Part shown: positions 18,447 to 27,307 of the stretch, piece by piece
Layout of the letters: every line of letters starts with the position of its first letter
Numbering within the stretch: the stretch's first letter is position 1
From: Flavobacterium pisciphilum
GTDB lineage: Bacteria > Bacteroidota > Bacteroidia > Flavobacteriales > Flavobacteriaceae
Direction of reading: 5' to 3'
NCBI RefSeq assembly: GCF_020905345.1
Contig: NZ_JAJJMO010000001.1
Location: forward strand, 2,728,001-2,792,000
DNA: 64,000 nt
Program-made: the position numbers and the translations under genes
The notes under the pieces: model-generated
Database searches by the model: none
Seen by the model: the letters and a program-made list of their open reading frames with translations, nothing else
What the model was told of the DNA's origin: nothing

Positions 18447-19172
18447 ATGAGAACATTCGTTATTGGAGACATCCATGGTGGCTTAATCGCTTTGAAACAA
18501 GTACTCGAAAGAGCCGCTGTAACAAGCAAAGACACCTTAATTTTCTTGGGTGATTATGTTGATGGTTGGAGTCAATCCCCACAAGTGATTGATTTTTTAA
18601 TTGAATTAAAACAAAAACAAAACTGTATTTGCATCCGAGGTAATCATGATGATTTACTACAACAATGGATAAGAGACGGCAAAGACAATGAATTATGGCA
18701 TCATCACGGTGGTGAATCAACAGTTCTTGCTTACGAATCGATTACTGAAACTCACAAACAAATACACGTTTCTTTTCTTGAATCATTACAAGGTTATTAT
18801 CTAGACTCTGAAAACAGATTATTTATTCATGCAGGTTTTACTAATTTAAGAGGGGTGACTTATGAATATTCATTTGAATCTTTTTTTTGGGACAGAACCT
18901 TGTGGGAAACTGCTATGGCTTTAGATCCTAATATGGAAACGGACTCTCTACTCTATCCAAAAAGATTAAAATTATATAAAGAAATCTTTATTGGACATAC
19001 TCCAGTGACAAGAATTCACGAAACTATTCCAATACAAAAGGCCAATGTTTGGAACGTCGATACTGGAGCTGCATTTACAGGAAGATTAACTATAATGGAT
19101 ATTGATAGTAAAGAATTCTGGCAAAGTGAGCCATTAAACGAGTTGTATTTTGACGAAAAAGGTAGGAATTGA
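18447..19172 (+). CDS. Ser/Thr-type metallophosphoesterase
   Basis: Calcineurin-like phosphoesterase (241 residues) of the PPP type, resembling bacterial protein phosphatases and ApaH-like enzymes. The dinuclear metal motifs are GDIHGG (residue 7 on), GDYVDGW and GNHDD, with later histidines in IHAGF and GHTPV. No signal peptide is visible, so it is cytoplasmic. Protein phosphatase or diadenosine-tetraphosphatase activity are both possible. Confidence 0.88.
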   Translation: MRTFVIGDIHGGLIALKQVLERAAVTSKDTLIFLGDYVDGWSQSPQVIDFLIELKQKQNCICIRGNHDDLLQQWIRDGKDNELWHHHGGESTVLAYESITETHKQIHVSFLESLQGYYLDSENRLFIHAGFTNLRGVTYEYSFESFFWDRTLWETAMALDPNMETDSLLYPKRLKLYKEIFIGHTPVTRIHETIPIQKANVWNVDTGAAFTGRLTIMDIDSKEFWQSEPLNELYFDEKGRN

Positions 19173-19184
19173 TATATAAAGCCT

Positions 19185-19192
19185 TATTTTTG
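19185..19192 (+). promoter_or_regulatory. -7 box before the small secreted protein gene
   Basis: TATTTTTG matches the -7 consensus, 24 bases before the ATG at 19217. This supports that start over the upstream ATG at 19169. Confidence 0.45.
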
Positions 19193-19216
19193 CAAAAAAA
19201 TAAATCCCTATATTTT

Positions 19217-19741
19217 ATGAAAAAGATTATTACACTTGCGTTTTTATTAGTATTTGGTTTAACTCAAGCGCAACAAGCATTCAGTGGAAAAGGTGACACT
19301 AAGGTTAACATCGGTGCAAACATTCAAGATGGTGGTACTGGTATTCAAGCATCTATCGATTTTGGACTTGGAGAAAATTTCTCTGTTGGAGTTGTAAGTA
19401 GCTATTTATTAGGAATAAATGAATATAATGGTTTCTATGGTTCAACACAATATTATGGTGCTAAACCTGAATTTAAAGATCGTTTTGATGCAAAAGTTAG
19501 AATGAATGCAAACTTAGGAAGCGTAATAAATGTTGACAAGAAATTAGACGTTTACCCAGGATTAAGCCTTGGATTAAGAAATTTTGGTGGTCACGTAGGT
19601 GGTCGTTATTTCTTCACAGAAGGATTTGGAGTATTCACTGAACTTGGATTCCCAATTGCAAAATACGGTAACAACGATAAAATGTTTGACCATTTAAACA
19701 ATCAAGTTACTTTTAGCTTAGGAGCTTCATTCAATTTATAG
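19217..19741 (+). CDS. Small secreted outer-membrane-like protein
   Basis: This 174-residue protein begins with a clear signal peptide (MKKIITLAFLLVFGLTQAQ). The mature part is rich in alternating glycine and aromatic residues (GDTKVNIGANIQDG, GLGENFSVGVVSSYLLG, SLGASFNL) and ends in phenylalanine-leucine after a final strand, which suggests a small beta-barrel. The start at 19217 was chosen because the signal peptide begins there and a -7 box lies inside the longer frame. No function can be assigned. Confidence 0.75.
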   Translation: MKKIITLAFLLVFGLTQAQQAFSGKGDTKVNIGANIQDGGTGIQASIDFGLGENFSVGVVSSYLLGINEYNGFYGSTQYYGAKPEFKDRFDAKVRMNANLGSVINVDKKLDVYPGLSLGLRNFGGHVGGRYFFTEGFGVFTELGFPIAKYGNNDKMFDHLNNQVTFSLGASFNL

Positions 19742-19770
19742 AAATATAAAAAACACGTACAAGCTATACA

Positions 19771-19806
19771 AAAGGGCATTTGAAATATTCAAATGCCCTT
19801 TTTTTA
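19771..19806 (+). terminator. Terminator after the small secreted protein gene
   Basis: AAAGGGCATTT (from 19771) pairs with AAATGCCCTTT and is followed by a T run. Confidence 0.9.
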
Positions 19807-19831
19807 TAAAACCATTCCTTTAAAGACAAAA

Positions 19832-19865
19832 GAAAGGCTTCCATATTTAGGAAGCCTTTCTTTAT
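19832..19865 (-). terminator. Terminator of the LRR-GIDE-LemA operon
   Basis: GAAAGGCTTCC (19832-19842) and GGAAGCCTTTC (19850-19860) form a strong hairpin just beyond the minus-strand gene that ends at 19879. The flanks are A/T-rich on both sides. Confidence 0.75.
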
Positions 19866-19878
19866 AATAGCCAATTAG

Positions 19879-20283
19879 TTATCTTTTTCTATTCCTGAAT
19901 TCTTCTTTCTCTGCCAATGTTCCAAATTCTTTCACAAAGTTTTTGATAGTATTGAGATTGAACATAACAAAGAATAACATCCCAAGAAAAATTACTATCC
20001 AACTGTAAATAATCTTTACACCCGAAATATCTGAAGCTACAACAAGAAAAATTATCGTTGGCAATATCGACAGAATTAGAGTGAGTCCAAGACACAACAA
20101 CAATGGAGATATAAAATGACTAATTATTGCAATAAAGCCCATTTTTCTAGCACCAGCAGCAATAATTGATAATCCTAACATCGTAAAGATAATAGCTGCA
20201 AAACCATAAATCAAAATCTGATTGTCCAGATTATTAATATCTGTTTCGTAACCAAAAAAAGTATTAAAATTGAATCCCATCAT
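19879..20283 (-). CDS. Small membrane protein downstream of LemA
   Basis: Predicted 134-residue protein with about three membrane segments (ILIYGFAAIIFTMLGLSII; FISPLLLCLGLTLILSILPTI; IIYSWIVIFLGMLFFVMF) and a charged tail. The start is taken as the first ATG of MMGFNFN at 20283. It overlaps the lemA 3' end by 20 bases in another frame, so the two are probably coupled. The family is not recognised. It is the last gene of a four-gene operon. Confidence 0.65.
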   Translation of the reverse strand: MMGFNFNTFFGYETDINNLDNQILIYGFAAIIFTMLGLSIIAAGARKMGFIAIISHFISPLLLCLGLTLILSILPTIIFLVVASDISGVKIIYSWIVIFLGMLFFVMFNLNTIKNFVKEFGTLAEKEEFRNRKR

Positions 20284-20827
20284 ATGCTTTTTCTTCTGGT
20301 GAAACTTCAAATAAGGTTTGCGTTTGATAGCCCAGTATCTTTGCTAAAATAAAGTTTGGAAACTCTTGAATACCGATATTATACAGATTCACACTGTCAT
20401 TAAAGAACTCTCTCCTATCGGCAATTTTGTCTTCCATCTGTGAAACTCGTTTTTGTAATTCAACAAAATTTGCATTCGACGAAAGCGTTGGGTAATTTTC
20501 TGAAACCGCAAATAACGTTTTCAACGATTTAGAAAACTCATTTGCGTTTTCAATCTTTTCATCGACTGTTTTAGAATTTAAAAAATCAGTACGTAACTTG
20601 GTCAAATTTGTTAGCATAGCTGTTTCATGCTCCATGAATTTAGAAGCAACTTTAACCAATTCTGGCACTTCTTCAGCCCTTTGCATCAAAATAACATCTA
20701 TATTCCTGAAAGCTTTTTCAAAATTATTCTTCAGCATAACAAGCTTATTATAAATACCAATAAAATAATTAAAGAATACAATTAGTAAAAGCAATCCTAC
20801 GATTAAAGCAATGTTTTGTGCGGTCAT
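20264..20827 (-). CDS. LemA family protein
   Basis: LemA protein of 187 residues: one N-terminal membrane helix (IALIVGLLLLIVFFNYFIGIYN) and a long helical domain. Family signatures are YNKLVMLKNNFEKAFRNIDVILMQRAEEVPELV and the C-terminal NLYNIGIQEFPNFILAKILGY region. The molecular role of LemA is not firmly established. Here it follows a GIDE-domain protein by 7 bases, a recurrent partnership, and overlaps the next gene. Confidence 0.93.
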   Translation of the reverse strand: MTAQNIALIVGLLLLIVFFNYFIGIYNKLVMLKNNFEKAFRNIDVILMQRAEEVPELVKVASKFMEHETAMLTNLTKLRTDFLNSKTVDEKIENANEFSKSLKTLFAVSENYPTLSSNANFVELQKRVSQMEDKIADRREFFNDSVNLYNIGIQEFPNFILAKILGYQTQTLFEVSPEEKAYDGIQF

Positions 20828-20834
20828 ATTTTGT

Positions 20835-21878
20835 TTAGTTTAAAATGATATAGATAAGTATAAGCGTAATAAAAAATAATGTCGTTAAAAATGAAACCAA
20901 CAATGGTCTATATTTATTTCTGAATGAGATGCTTTGTGGTATAGCAACCCCAAAAATTCCATTAGAATTTCCTTTTTTGATTATAACATTCCCTTCATCA
21001 GATTCGGCATTACCAATGAGTAACATATAATCGTTATGTTTTAAATAGGTTTCAGAATGTCTTCTTTTACCTCCCTCTTGTTTATCAATCCGATCAAAAT
21101 AAAACTCCATACCTTCTCCATCTACCGTTACAGCACCGGTTTCATCTTTGATCTTGAACGTTCCTGTTTTCAATTCTGTAAAAACAGTATGATAAGACCT
21201 TTTGCCATCATCATCTGCTTGCCCTTCTTCTTCAATAGTATAATAATAACCAATACATGGCTTACTAAAATAAGGCGAAATGATAGGCTCTATTTCTTCT
21301 AAATCTCCTTCTACTTCAACCATTCCCATAGCAATCGCACTCATTTTGGAAGTTGGCAATACCCCTTGAAGTTTAAGAAACTTGCTTTTATTACTAGGAA
21401 AGAAGATGATTTTTATAAAAATAATGCTTGGAATAATAACAATCAGAAGCTCTAATCGCTCCATTTTTGCTAACCAAAAAAATGCTCCAACGACTCCTGC
21501 TGCAATAAGTAACCCAAGTAATTTTTTACTCAAAGGTGTTTTTTGAATGTTGTGTAATCTATTGAACTTCTCTCTTTGTGCATTTTCAATTTTACTATTT
21601 TGAATGCCAGAATAGAACATGCCTATTATTCCGAAAATGAAAACGGAAGCAAATAAAAAGAAAAAAACAACAAGGGTATATTTTGAATCAATCAAAAAAC
21701 TCAACCCAATTAGCGATGGGCATAAAACAAAAAATAACCATGTTGGGAACTTTAAATTATATAAACCCGAAAAAATTACTGTTTGAAACAAAGCAATACC
21801 AAGACTGAAAAGCATCAGAAAGATTACCACTCCACCATCCAGTTTATTTTGGTCTAAAAAAGCTAAAAATTCATCCAT
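20835..21878 (-). CDS. GIDE-domain membrane protein
   Basis: Membrane protein of 347 residues. Several membrane segments (about residues 17-170) are followed by a GIDE/BAM-like domain (MSAIAMGMVEVEGDLEEIEP, then SPYFSKPCIGYYYTIEEE) and a last C-terminal membrane helix. GIDE domains occur in eukaryotic MUL1-type organelle E3 ligases. No RING domain is visible here, so ubiquitin ligase activity is not implied. It sits between the LRR membrane protein (39-base gap) and lemA (7-base gap). Confidence 0.75.
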   Translation of the reverse strand: MDEFLAFLDQNKLDGGVVIFLMLFSLGIALFQTVIFSGLYNLKFPTWLFFVLCPSLIGLSFLIDSKYTLVVFFFLFASVFIFGIIGMFYSGIQNSKIENAQREKFNRLHNIQKTPLSKKLLGLLIAAGVVGAFFWLAKMERLELLIVIIPSIIFIKIIFFPSNKSKFLKLQGVLPTSKMSAIAMGMVEVEGDLEEIEPIISPYFSKPCIGYYYTIEEEGQADDDGKRSYHTVFTELKTGTFKIKDETGAVTVDGEGMEFYFDRIDKQEGGKRRHSETYLKHNDYMLLIGNAESDEGNVIIKKGNSNGIFGVAIPQSISFRNKYRPLLVSFLTTLFFITLILIYIILN

Positions 21879-21917
21879 TATTAAAACTTAAAAAAGGTTA
21901 TTCTACCCTAAACTTCA

Positions 21918-22730
21918 TTAAAACACAATTTCTACATCTTTAGAAAGTAACTTTCGGATTCTATTTCTCTCTAAATCAGATATTGGATTATTGCTTACAT
22001 CCAAACCTATCAAAAGCTTTAACTTATTGATATCATTAGGGATTTCGCTAATGTTATTATTACTTAAAATCAAGAATTTCAAATTAGTAAATTGGAAAAT
22101 TGCTACTGGAAATTCATCCATTTTAGTCTTAGACAAATTTAGCTCTACAACCGACTCTGGTTTTAATTTTGCCTCTTCTAAATTGTAAAAAGTTGTTTTT
22201 TCTTTTTTCTTCCCCTCTTTACTTTGAATAAAAAGCCCGAAAGCAGCCAAAATAAGCGATGCAATGAAAAATATACATACAAGAACTGTCCAGATAGGCG
22301 CATCATCTTTTTCATGAGTAAAAAGATTCAAATACACATAGTATATCATCCCTAAGAGCAGTGTCAAGAACAGACATAAAATTATTAGATACAAAATATT
22401 TCTAAAAATTAGAAAAACAACTTCTTTAACCCTTTTTCTGTTTTTACTAAATATAACATAAGCTAGAAAACCAATAATTAAAATCCAAAAAACTGCCAAC
22501 CCAATTTTAGTCGCAGGTATTCCATTTTGAATAATTTCTAGAGAAATAAAAACCGGAAACATTAAAACAAACCAAATGATAAGAGCCGTTAATCCAATAG
22601 GAAGACACCCTAATTTTTCTTTTTTTCCTGATGACTTAAGCCATAGATAAGCAATTAAAAAAGACAACGCTATTACTCCTAAAAAAACATATCCTGCAGG
22701 AGTAAGTCCGGCTAAAAAAATCAAACTCAT
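21918..22730 (-). CDS. Membrane protein with C-terminal leucine-rich repeats
   Basis: Predicted 270-residue protein. Five hydrophobic segments fill about residues 5-165, and a short LRR domain covers about 193-262 (VVELNLSKTKMDEFP, NLKFLILSNNNISEIP, LLIGLDVSNNPISDLE). The order of membrane bundle then LRR suggests a membrane-anchored recognition surface. It is the first gene of the operon with GIDE, LemA and a small membrane protein. I do not recognise a named family for the membrane part. Confidence 0.7.
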   Translation of the reverse strand: MSLIFLAGLTPAGYVFLGVIALSFLIAYLWLKSSGKKEKLGCLPIGLTALIIWFVLMFPVFISLEIIQNGIPATKIGLAVFWILIIGFLAYVIFSKNRKRVKEVVFLIFRNILYLIILCLFLTLLLGMIYYVYLNLFTHEKDDAPIWTVLVCIFFIASLILAAFGLFIQSKEGKKKEKTTFYNLEEAKLKPESVVELNLSKTKMDEFPVAIFQFTNLKFLILSNNNISEIPNDINKLKLLIGLDVSNNPISDLERNRIRKLLSKDVEIVF

Positions 22731-22802
22731 TTTAATAATTTTTCAATATCTTATCTTTAAGATGCTAATATAAATAAAACACTACAAATTGAGCATTAAA
22801 AA

Positions 22803-22839
22803 AAACCGCTTCTTCCAAACAAAATGGAAAAAGCGGTTT
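22803..22839 (-). terminator. Terminator of the aldehyde dehydrogenase gene
   Basis: AAACCGCTTCTTCCA (22803-22817) pairs with TGGAAAAAGCGGTTT (22825-22839) with one mismatch. On the minus strand it is followed by a T run. Confidence 0.85.
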
Positions 22840-22860
22840 CTGTATAAAGAAATCGTATTC

Positions 22861-24414
22861 TTATAAATCAAATTTTATTCCTTGTGCCAATGGCAAACTT
22901 GTAGTATAATTGATTGTGTTGGTTTGACGACGCATGTAAATTTTCCAAGCATCAGAACCTGATTCACGACCACCACCAGTTTCTTTTTCACCACCAAAAG
23001 CACCACCAATTTCAGCACCAGAAGTTCCTATGTTTACGTTTGCAATACCGCAATCAGAACCTACAACTGATAAGAAATGCTCTGCTTCACGCAAATTATT
23101 GGTCATGATTGCTGAAGACAATCCTTGTGCAACACCGTTTTGAATGTCAACTGCATTTTCAACAGTTCCACTATATTTTATTAAATACAAAACAGGAGCA
23201 AACGTTTCGTGTTGTACAATTTCAAATGAATTCTGAGCTTCAGCTATAGCTGGTTTTACATAACAACCACTTTCATACCCTTCTCCAGAAAGTACTCCAC
23301 CTTCTACAAGAATTTTTCCTCCTTCAGCAACAACTTTTGTTAAAGCATTTGCATACATTGCTACTGCATCTGTATCGATAAGCGGACCAACATGGTTATT
23401 CTCATCCAAAGGATTTCCGATACGTAACTGTTTGTAAGCTGAAACAATCGCATCTTTTACTTTATCATAAATACTTTCATGAATAATCAAACGACGTGTT
23501 GATGTACAACGTTGTCCTGCAGTCCCTACAGCACCAAAAACAGCACCAATAACTGTCATTTTTATATCTGCATCTGGAGTAACAATAATTGCATTGTTTC
23601 CACCTAATTCTAATAATGATTTACCTAAACGTCCTGCAACAGCTTGTGCAACAATTTTACCCATACGAGTAGAACCTGTAGCTGAGATTAAAGGAATACG
23701 TTTATCATTTGTCATTAACTCCCCAACTTTGTAATCTCCATTTATTAAACAAGAAATTCCTTCTGGAAGGTTGTTCTCTTTAATTACTTGTGCAATTATA
23801 TTTTGGCAAGCTATTCCACAAAGTGGTGTTTTTTCAGATGGCTTCCACACGCAAACATCTCCACAAATCCAAGCTAAAGCTGTATTCCATGACCAAACCG
23901 CTACTGGAAAGTTAAATGCCGAAATAATTCCGACAACTCCCATTGGGTGATATTGCTCATACATACGGTGTCCTGGACGCTCTGAATGCATTGTTAAACC
24001 ATGAAGCTGACGTGATAATCCTACTGCGAAATCGCAAATATCAATCATCTCTTGAACTTCTCCATATCCTTCTTGTAATGATTTCCCCATTTCGTAAGAA
24101 ACCAATTTACCTAAAGCTTCTTTATTTTGACGCAATTTTTCTCCAAACTGACGCACAATTTCACCACGTTGTGGTGCTGGCATAAGTCTAAATACTTTAA
24201 AAGCTTCTGTTGCTGTCTGCATTACTTTTTCATAATCGGCAGCTGTTGATGTTTTTACTGATGCAATTAATTTTCCGTCTACTGGCGAAAAACTATCTAA
24301 GGTATCTCCTGAAGAAAAATGATTTATTCCAGTTGATGTCCCTTCGTTTATGGCTTTTATACCCAATTGCGCCAATGCGTCTTTCATTCCGAATTGCTCT
24401 GCTATTGTTATCAT
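22861..24414 (-). CDS. ALDH7-type aldehyde dehydrogenase (aminoadipate semialdehyde dehydrogenase-like)
   Basis: NAD-dependent aldehyde dehydrogenase of 517 residues, most like the ALDH7/AmaB group that oxidises 2-aminoadipate 6-semialdehyde (in equilibrium with piperideine-6-carboxylate). Active-site elements are N168 in AFNFPV, general base E269 in LLELGGNN and nucleophile C303 in TAGQRCTST. It is monocistronic, with a terminator. In lysine or hydroxylysine catabolism it would make 2-aminoadipate, which could link it to the kinase-phospholyase fusion at 41785-44088. The subgroup call rests on overall resemblance; other semialdehydes remain possible. Confidence 0.8.
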   Translation of the reverse strand: MITIAEQFGMKDALAQLGIKAINEGTSTGINHFSSGDTLDSFSPVDGKLIASVKTSTAADYEKVMQTATEAFKVFRLMPAPQRGEIVRQFGEKLRQNKEALGKLVSYEMGKSLQEGYGEVQEMIDICDFAVGLSRQLHGLTMHSERPGHRMYEQYHPMGVVGIISAFNFPVAVWSWNTALAWICGDVCVWKPSEKTPLCGIACQNIIAQVIKENNLPEGISCLINGDYKVGELMTNDKRIPLISATGSTRMGKIVAQAVAGRLGKSLLELGGNNAIIVTPDADIKMTVIGAVFGAVGTAGQRCTSTRRLIIHESIYDKVKDAIVSAYKQLRIGNPLDENNHVGPLIDTDAVAMYANALTKVVAEGGKILVEGGVLSGEGYESGCYVKPAIAEAQNSFEIVQHETFAPVLYLIKYSGTVENAVDIQNGVAQGLSSAIMTNNLREAEHFLSVVGSDCGIANVNIGTSGAEIGGAFGGEKETGGGRESGSDAWKIYMRRQTNTINYTTSLPLAQGIKFDL

Positions 24415-24499
24415 TGTAACTTTTTTGTTAAAAATTGTTATATTTATTTATGTAAATATATCTGAATTAATTTATCTATTAAAATTTAATTGTTTCTAA

Positions 24500-25393
24500 C
24501 TACATAATGTTTTTCTTTTTAAACCATATATAAATAAAAACACACATGGCAAACATAAAAATAATTGCGTACAAATAACCAAATTTCCACTCCAATTCTG
24601 GCATAAATTTAAAATTCATTCCATAAACCCCAACTAAAAAGGTCAGAGGCAAGAAAAAAGCAGAAAAAACTGTTAATAATTTAACCACATCGTTATTTTT
24701 CTGAGCAGTTACTGACAAAAATGTATTCATTAAATTTATTGCATCCTCCATAGCCTCCTCATACGCTAGTATAAGCTTAACCAAATTATCTTTTACATCT
24801 TCAAGAGCTGAAGCATTTTCTTCTGGAACCTTAATTTTATTGATAACATTCTGCGTAAGTATCAATAATTTTTTGGTAATTCTGGTTTCTGCCTTTTGGA
24901 AATACAAATCCTCTAAAGAGATTTTGTTTTGTTGTTTTAAAAAGATTGTTTTCTCTACCTCATCGATTTGGTCTGTTTGCCATTGTGAAGGCGCACTGTA
25001 GGTCAATACAATATCTTTAAAAATATGTATTAGTAGTTCATAAACCGAATCGCATTTTGAATCCGATTTAAAAATATCCTCTAAGAAGGGAAAAGGGGTT
25101 CTATGTATGGTGATTAGCTGCTTTTCGTTATAAAAAAAAGCCACTTTATTTGAAAGCTCTTCTACAGTAGAATTATTATCATATTCATTGGCTGTATAGG
25201 CTCTTAGAATAATGAAATTAAAATTTTTGATTTTTTCAATTTTAGGTAAATGCCCATGTTCAACCGAATCCTTGACAGGAAAAACCTCTAAATCAAACTT
25301 TTTAGCAATATCCTCTAGTTGCCCTTCTGAAGGCCCTTTTATATCAAGCCAATTAAACGATTCGAATGATTTTTCAGAGATATTTTTAGCCAT
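24500..25393 (-). CDS. CorA-like divalent metal ion transporter
   Basis: CorA-family channel (297 residues): a cytoplasmic alpha/beta domain, a long stalk helix and two C-terminal membrane helices, with the selectivity motif GMN in LVGVYGMNFKF. Members carry Mg2+, Co2+ or related ions. The ATG at 25393 (MAKNISEKSF) is preferred because the 30 extra residues of the longer frame are not conserved-looking. A second CorA-like gene lies next upstream. Confidence 0.9.
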   Translation of the reverse strand: MAKNISEKSFESFNWLDIKGPSEGQLEDIAKKFDLEVFPVKDSVEHGHLPKIEKIKNFNFIILRAYTANEYDNNSTVEELSNKVAFFYNEKQLITIHRTPFPFLEDIFKSDSKCDSVYELLIHIFKDIVLTYSAPSQWQTDQIDEVEKTIFLKQQNKISLEDLYFQKAETRITKKLLILTQNVINKIKVPEENASALEDVKDNLVKLILAYEEAMEDAINLMNTFLSVTAQKNNDVVKLLTVFSAFFLPLTFLVGVYGMNFKFMPELEWKFGYLYAIIFMFAMCVFIYIWFKKKNIM

Positions 25394-25522
25394 TATACTA
25401 TTTCGTTTTAAATTTAAGGTTGATTCAAAACCTATAAAGTTACGATTAAGGATTTGAAACAAGCAAAATGATTTATGTTTCACGCAACTATTGCAGATTA
25501 AAAACAGATTATTTGAGAAAAA

Positions 25523-25570
25523 AATCTACATATATCAGCTTAAATCTTGTGAAATCTGCGCGAAATAAAA
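25523..25570. repeat. Repeat-like intergenic segment between the corA genes
   Basis: The near-direct words TTAAATCTTGTG and GAAATCTGCGCGAAAT resemble low-complexity spacer sequence I recall from other Flavobacterium genomes. No gene is visible in 25394-25612. Confidence 0.3.
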
Positions 25571-25612
25571 TTTGTAATTCTTATTATTGAATTTATCTAT
25601 AAGTCAAACTTA

Positions 25613-26539
25613 TTAAAACATATTCTTTTTCTTAAATAAGAAAACACCACAAATAGATATTAATAATGAGATCAATAGTATAACAACAAAACCGTAACTG
25701 TTTTCTTGAAGATTGTTAGGAACGTTCATCCCATATAAACTTGCTACCAATGTAGGAATCATTAAAATAATCGAAATCGAGGTTAATCTCTTCATGATAA
25801 CATTTAAGTTATTCGAGATCACCGATGCATAGGCATCCATCATTCCGGTTAAGATATTACTATAAATATTAGTAGTTTCTTCGGCTTGTCTCAACTCAAT
25901 TTCTACATCTTCTAGCAAAACAGGATCGAAATCTTCTTTATGATTTTTCAGGTTTTTGATTCTATGAAACAACATATCGTTGCCTTTTAATGAAGTAATA
26001 AAGAACACCAAACATTTTTCTATTTGAAGCAATGCTTGCAATTCTTCATTTTTAATTGACTTTTCGAGGTTATCTTCTGCCAATCGAATACGCTGATTGA
26101 TTTGCTTTAGGTATTTTAAGAACCAAATACTAGAAGACAAAAGCAATCTTAAAACCAAATCGAAATGGTTCTTTACATCTGATTTTTTGCGTTGAGTATA
26201 TAAAACAAAATCAGATAAAATTTCGGCTTGATGAAAACTTAAGGATACAAAAACATCATCTTTAAACATTAAACCCAGTGGTGCTGTATTGAAAGGTAAT
26301 TTTGCATCATTACTTTTAAAAGGAATTCGCAATATGATAAGAAACCAACCATTCTCGATTTCGATACGAGGTCGTTCGTCAATATCTTCAATATCGTTAT
26401 AAAAAGCTTCTGGAATTTGTAACTCTTGGAGTAAAAATTTAGTTTCTTCCTGTGTTGGACAAACTACATTAATCCATTTGTTGTTTTCACGGTTTTCAGT
26501 TGGAAATAATCCGTTGTTGTTTTTGTAAAAGGTAATCAT
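25613..26539 (-). CDS. Second CorA-like divalent metal ion transporter
   Basis: CorA-family protein of 308 residues with the GMN motif in VASLYGMNVPNN and two C-terminal membrane helices. The start at 26539 (MITFYKNNN) begins the conserved domain; the longer frame adds 15 unlikely residues. It is clearly diverged from the neighbouring CorA at 24500-25393, so this is an old duplication or separate subfamily and not a recent tandem copy. Confidence 0.9.
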   Translation of the reverse strand: MITFYKNNNGLFPTENRENNKWINVVCPTQEETKFLLQELQIPEAFYNDIEDIDERPRIEIENGWFLIILRIPFKSNDAKLPFNTAPLGLMFKDDVFVSLSFHQAEILSDFVLYTQRKKSDVKNHFDLVLRLLLSSSIWFLKYLKQINQRIRLAEDNLEKSIKNEELQALLQIEKCLVFFITSLKGNDMLFHRIKNLKNHKEDFDPVLLEDVEIELRQAEETTNIYSNILTGMMDAYASVISNNLNVIMKRLTSISIILMIPTLVASLYGMNVPNNLQENSYGFVVILLISLLISICGVFLFKKKNMF

Positions 26540-26684
26540 AATGCAAAACGTTATTTTAGGAATAGCGCATGCATAATGCAACAACTACTCCTGTTTATCT
26601 TTCTTCTTCCTCGAATAATAATCGTCCATGTGGATAATTTATTTTTTTTTGCAAAAGTATATCTTTTATGTAGAAAACTCAGAA

Positions 26685-27224
26685 TTATTTTTTAGCCGTA
26701 AATCTCGGGTCTGATTCCATCACAGTACCACAATTAGTACAGGTTCTCAAATCCTTAGAATTGTAGAAATGCTCAAAGTGTGGCAAGAAATCTTTTTCGA
26801 TGTTATGAAGTTCAAAAAACACTTCGTACAATTTATGATTGCAAGTATCACAATGCCAAAGCAATCCATCTTTATGTCCTTTTCCAACTCGTTTTCTTTC
26901 GATTACCAAGCCTATAGAACCTTCTGAGCGTACTGGACAATGTGGTATACGAGCAGGATGAAGATACATATCTCCTGCATGCAAATCCATTTCTTTGCGC
27001 TCTCCGTCTTCTTGAATAATAACTTTTATACTCCCCTCAAGTTGGTAAAACAACTCTTCGGTTTCATTATAGTGATAATCCTTTCGGGCATTTGGTCCCG
27101 CAACAACCATTACAATATAATCTTCAGATTCGATATATAAGTTTTTATTACCTACTGGTGGTTTAAGTAGGTGACGATTTTCATCAATCCATTTAGTAAG
27201 ATTGAATGGTTTTGCTATAGCCAT
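26685..27224 (-). CDS. nbaC: 3-hydroxyanthranilate 3,4-dioxygenase
   Basis: Cupin dioxygenase of 179 residues that opens the ring of 3-hydroxyanthranilate in the kynurenine route to quinolinate/NAD or in tryptophan breakdown. Iron ligands H51, E57 and H95 and substrate arginines R47 and R99 fall at the numbering known from the Ralstonia enzyme. The rubredoxin-like second metal site is C125, C128, C162 and C165. No other kynurenine-pathway gene lies next to it. Confidence 0.95.
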   Translation of the reverse strand: MAIAKPFNLTKWIDENRHLLKPPVGNKNLYIESEDYIVMVVAGPNARKDYHYNETEELFYQLEGSIKVIIQEDGERKEMDLHAGDMYLHPARIPHCPVRSEGSIGLVIERKRVGKGHKDGLLWHCDTCNHKLYEVFFELHNIEKDFLPHFEHFYNSKDLRTCTNCGTVMESDPRFTAKK

Positions 27225-27307
27225 AATTTAGTAGTGCTGAGTTTTGAGGTGCTAAGTTAATAAAAAAATTCAGTGCCAGTATATAGTCTAAAATTGAAAA
27301 CTGCGAC

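Noticed and set aside
18347..18535. 62-residue minus-strand ORF antisense to the phosphoesterase start
   Set aside because: It is a shadow of the phosphoesterase gene and its promoter region.
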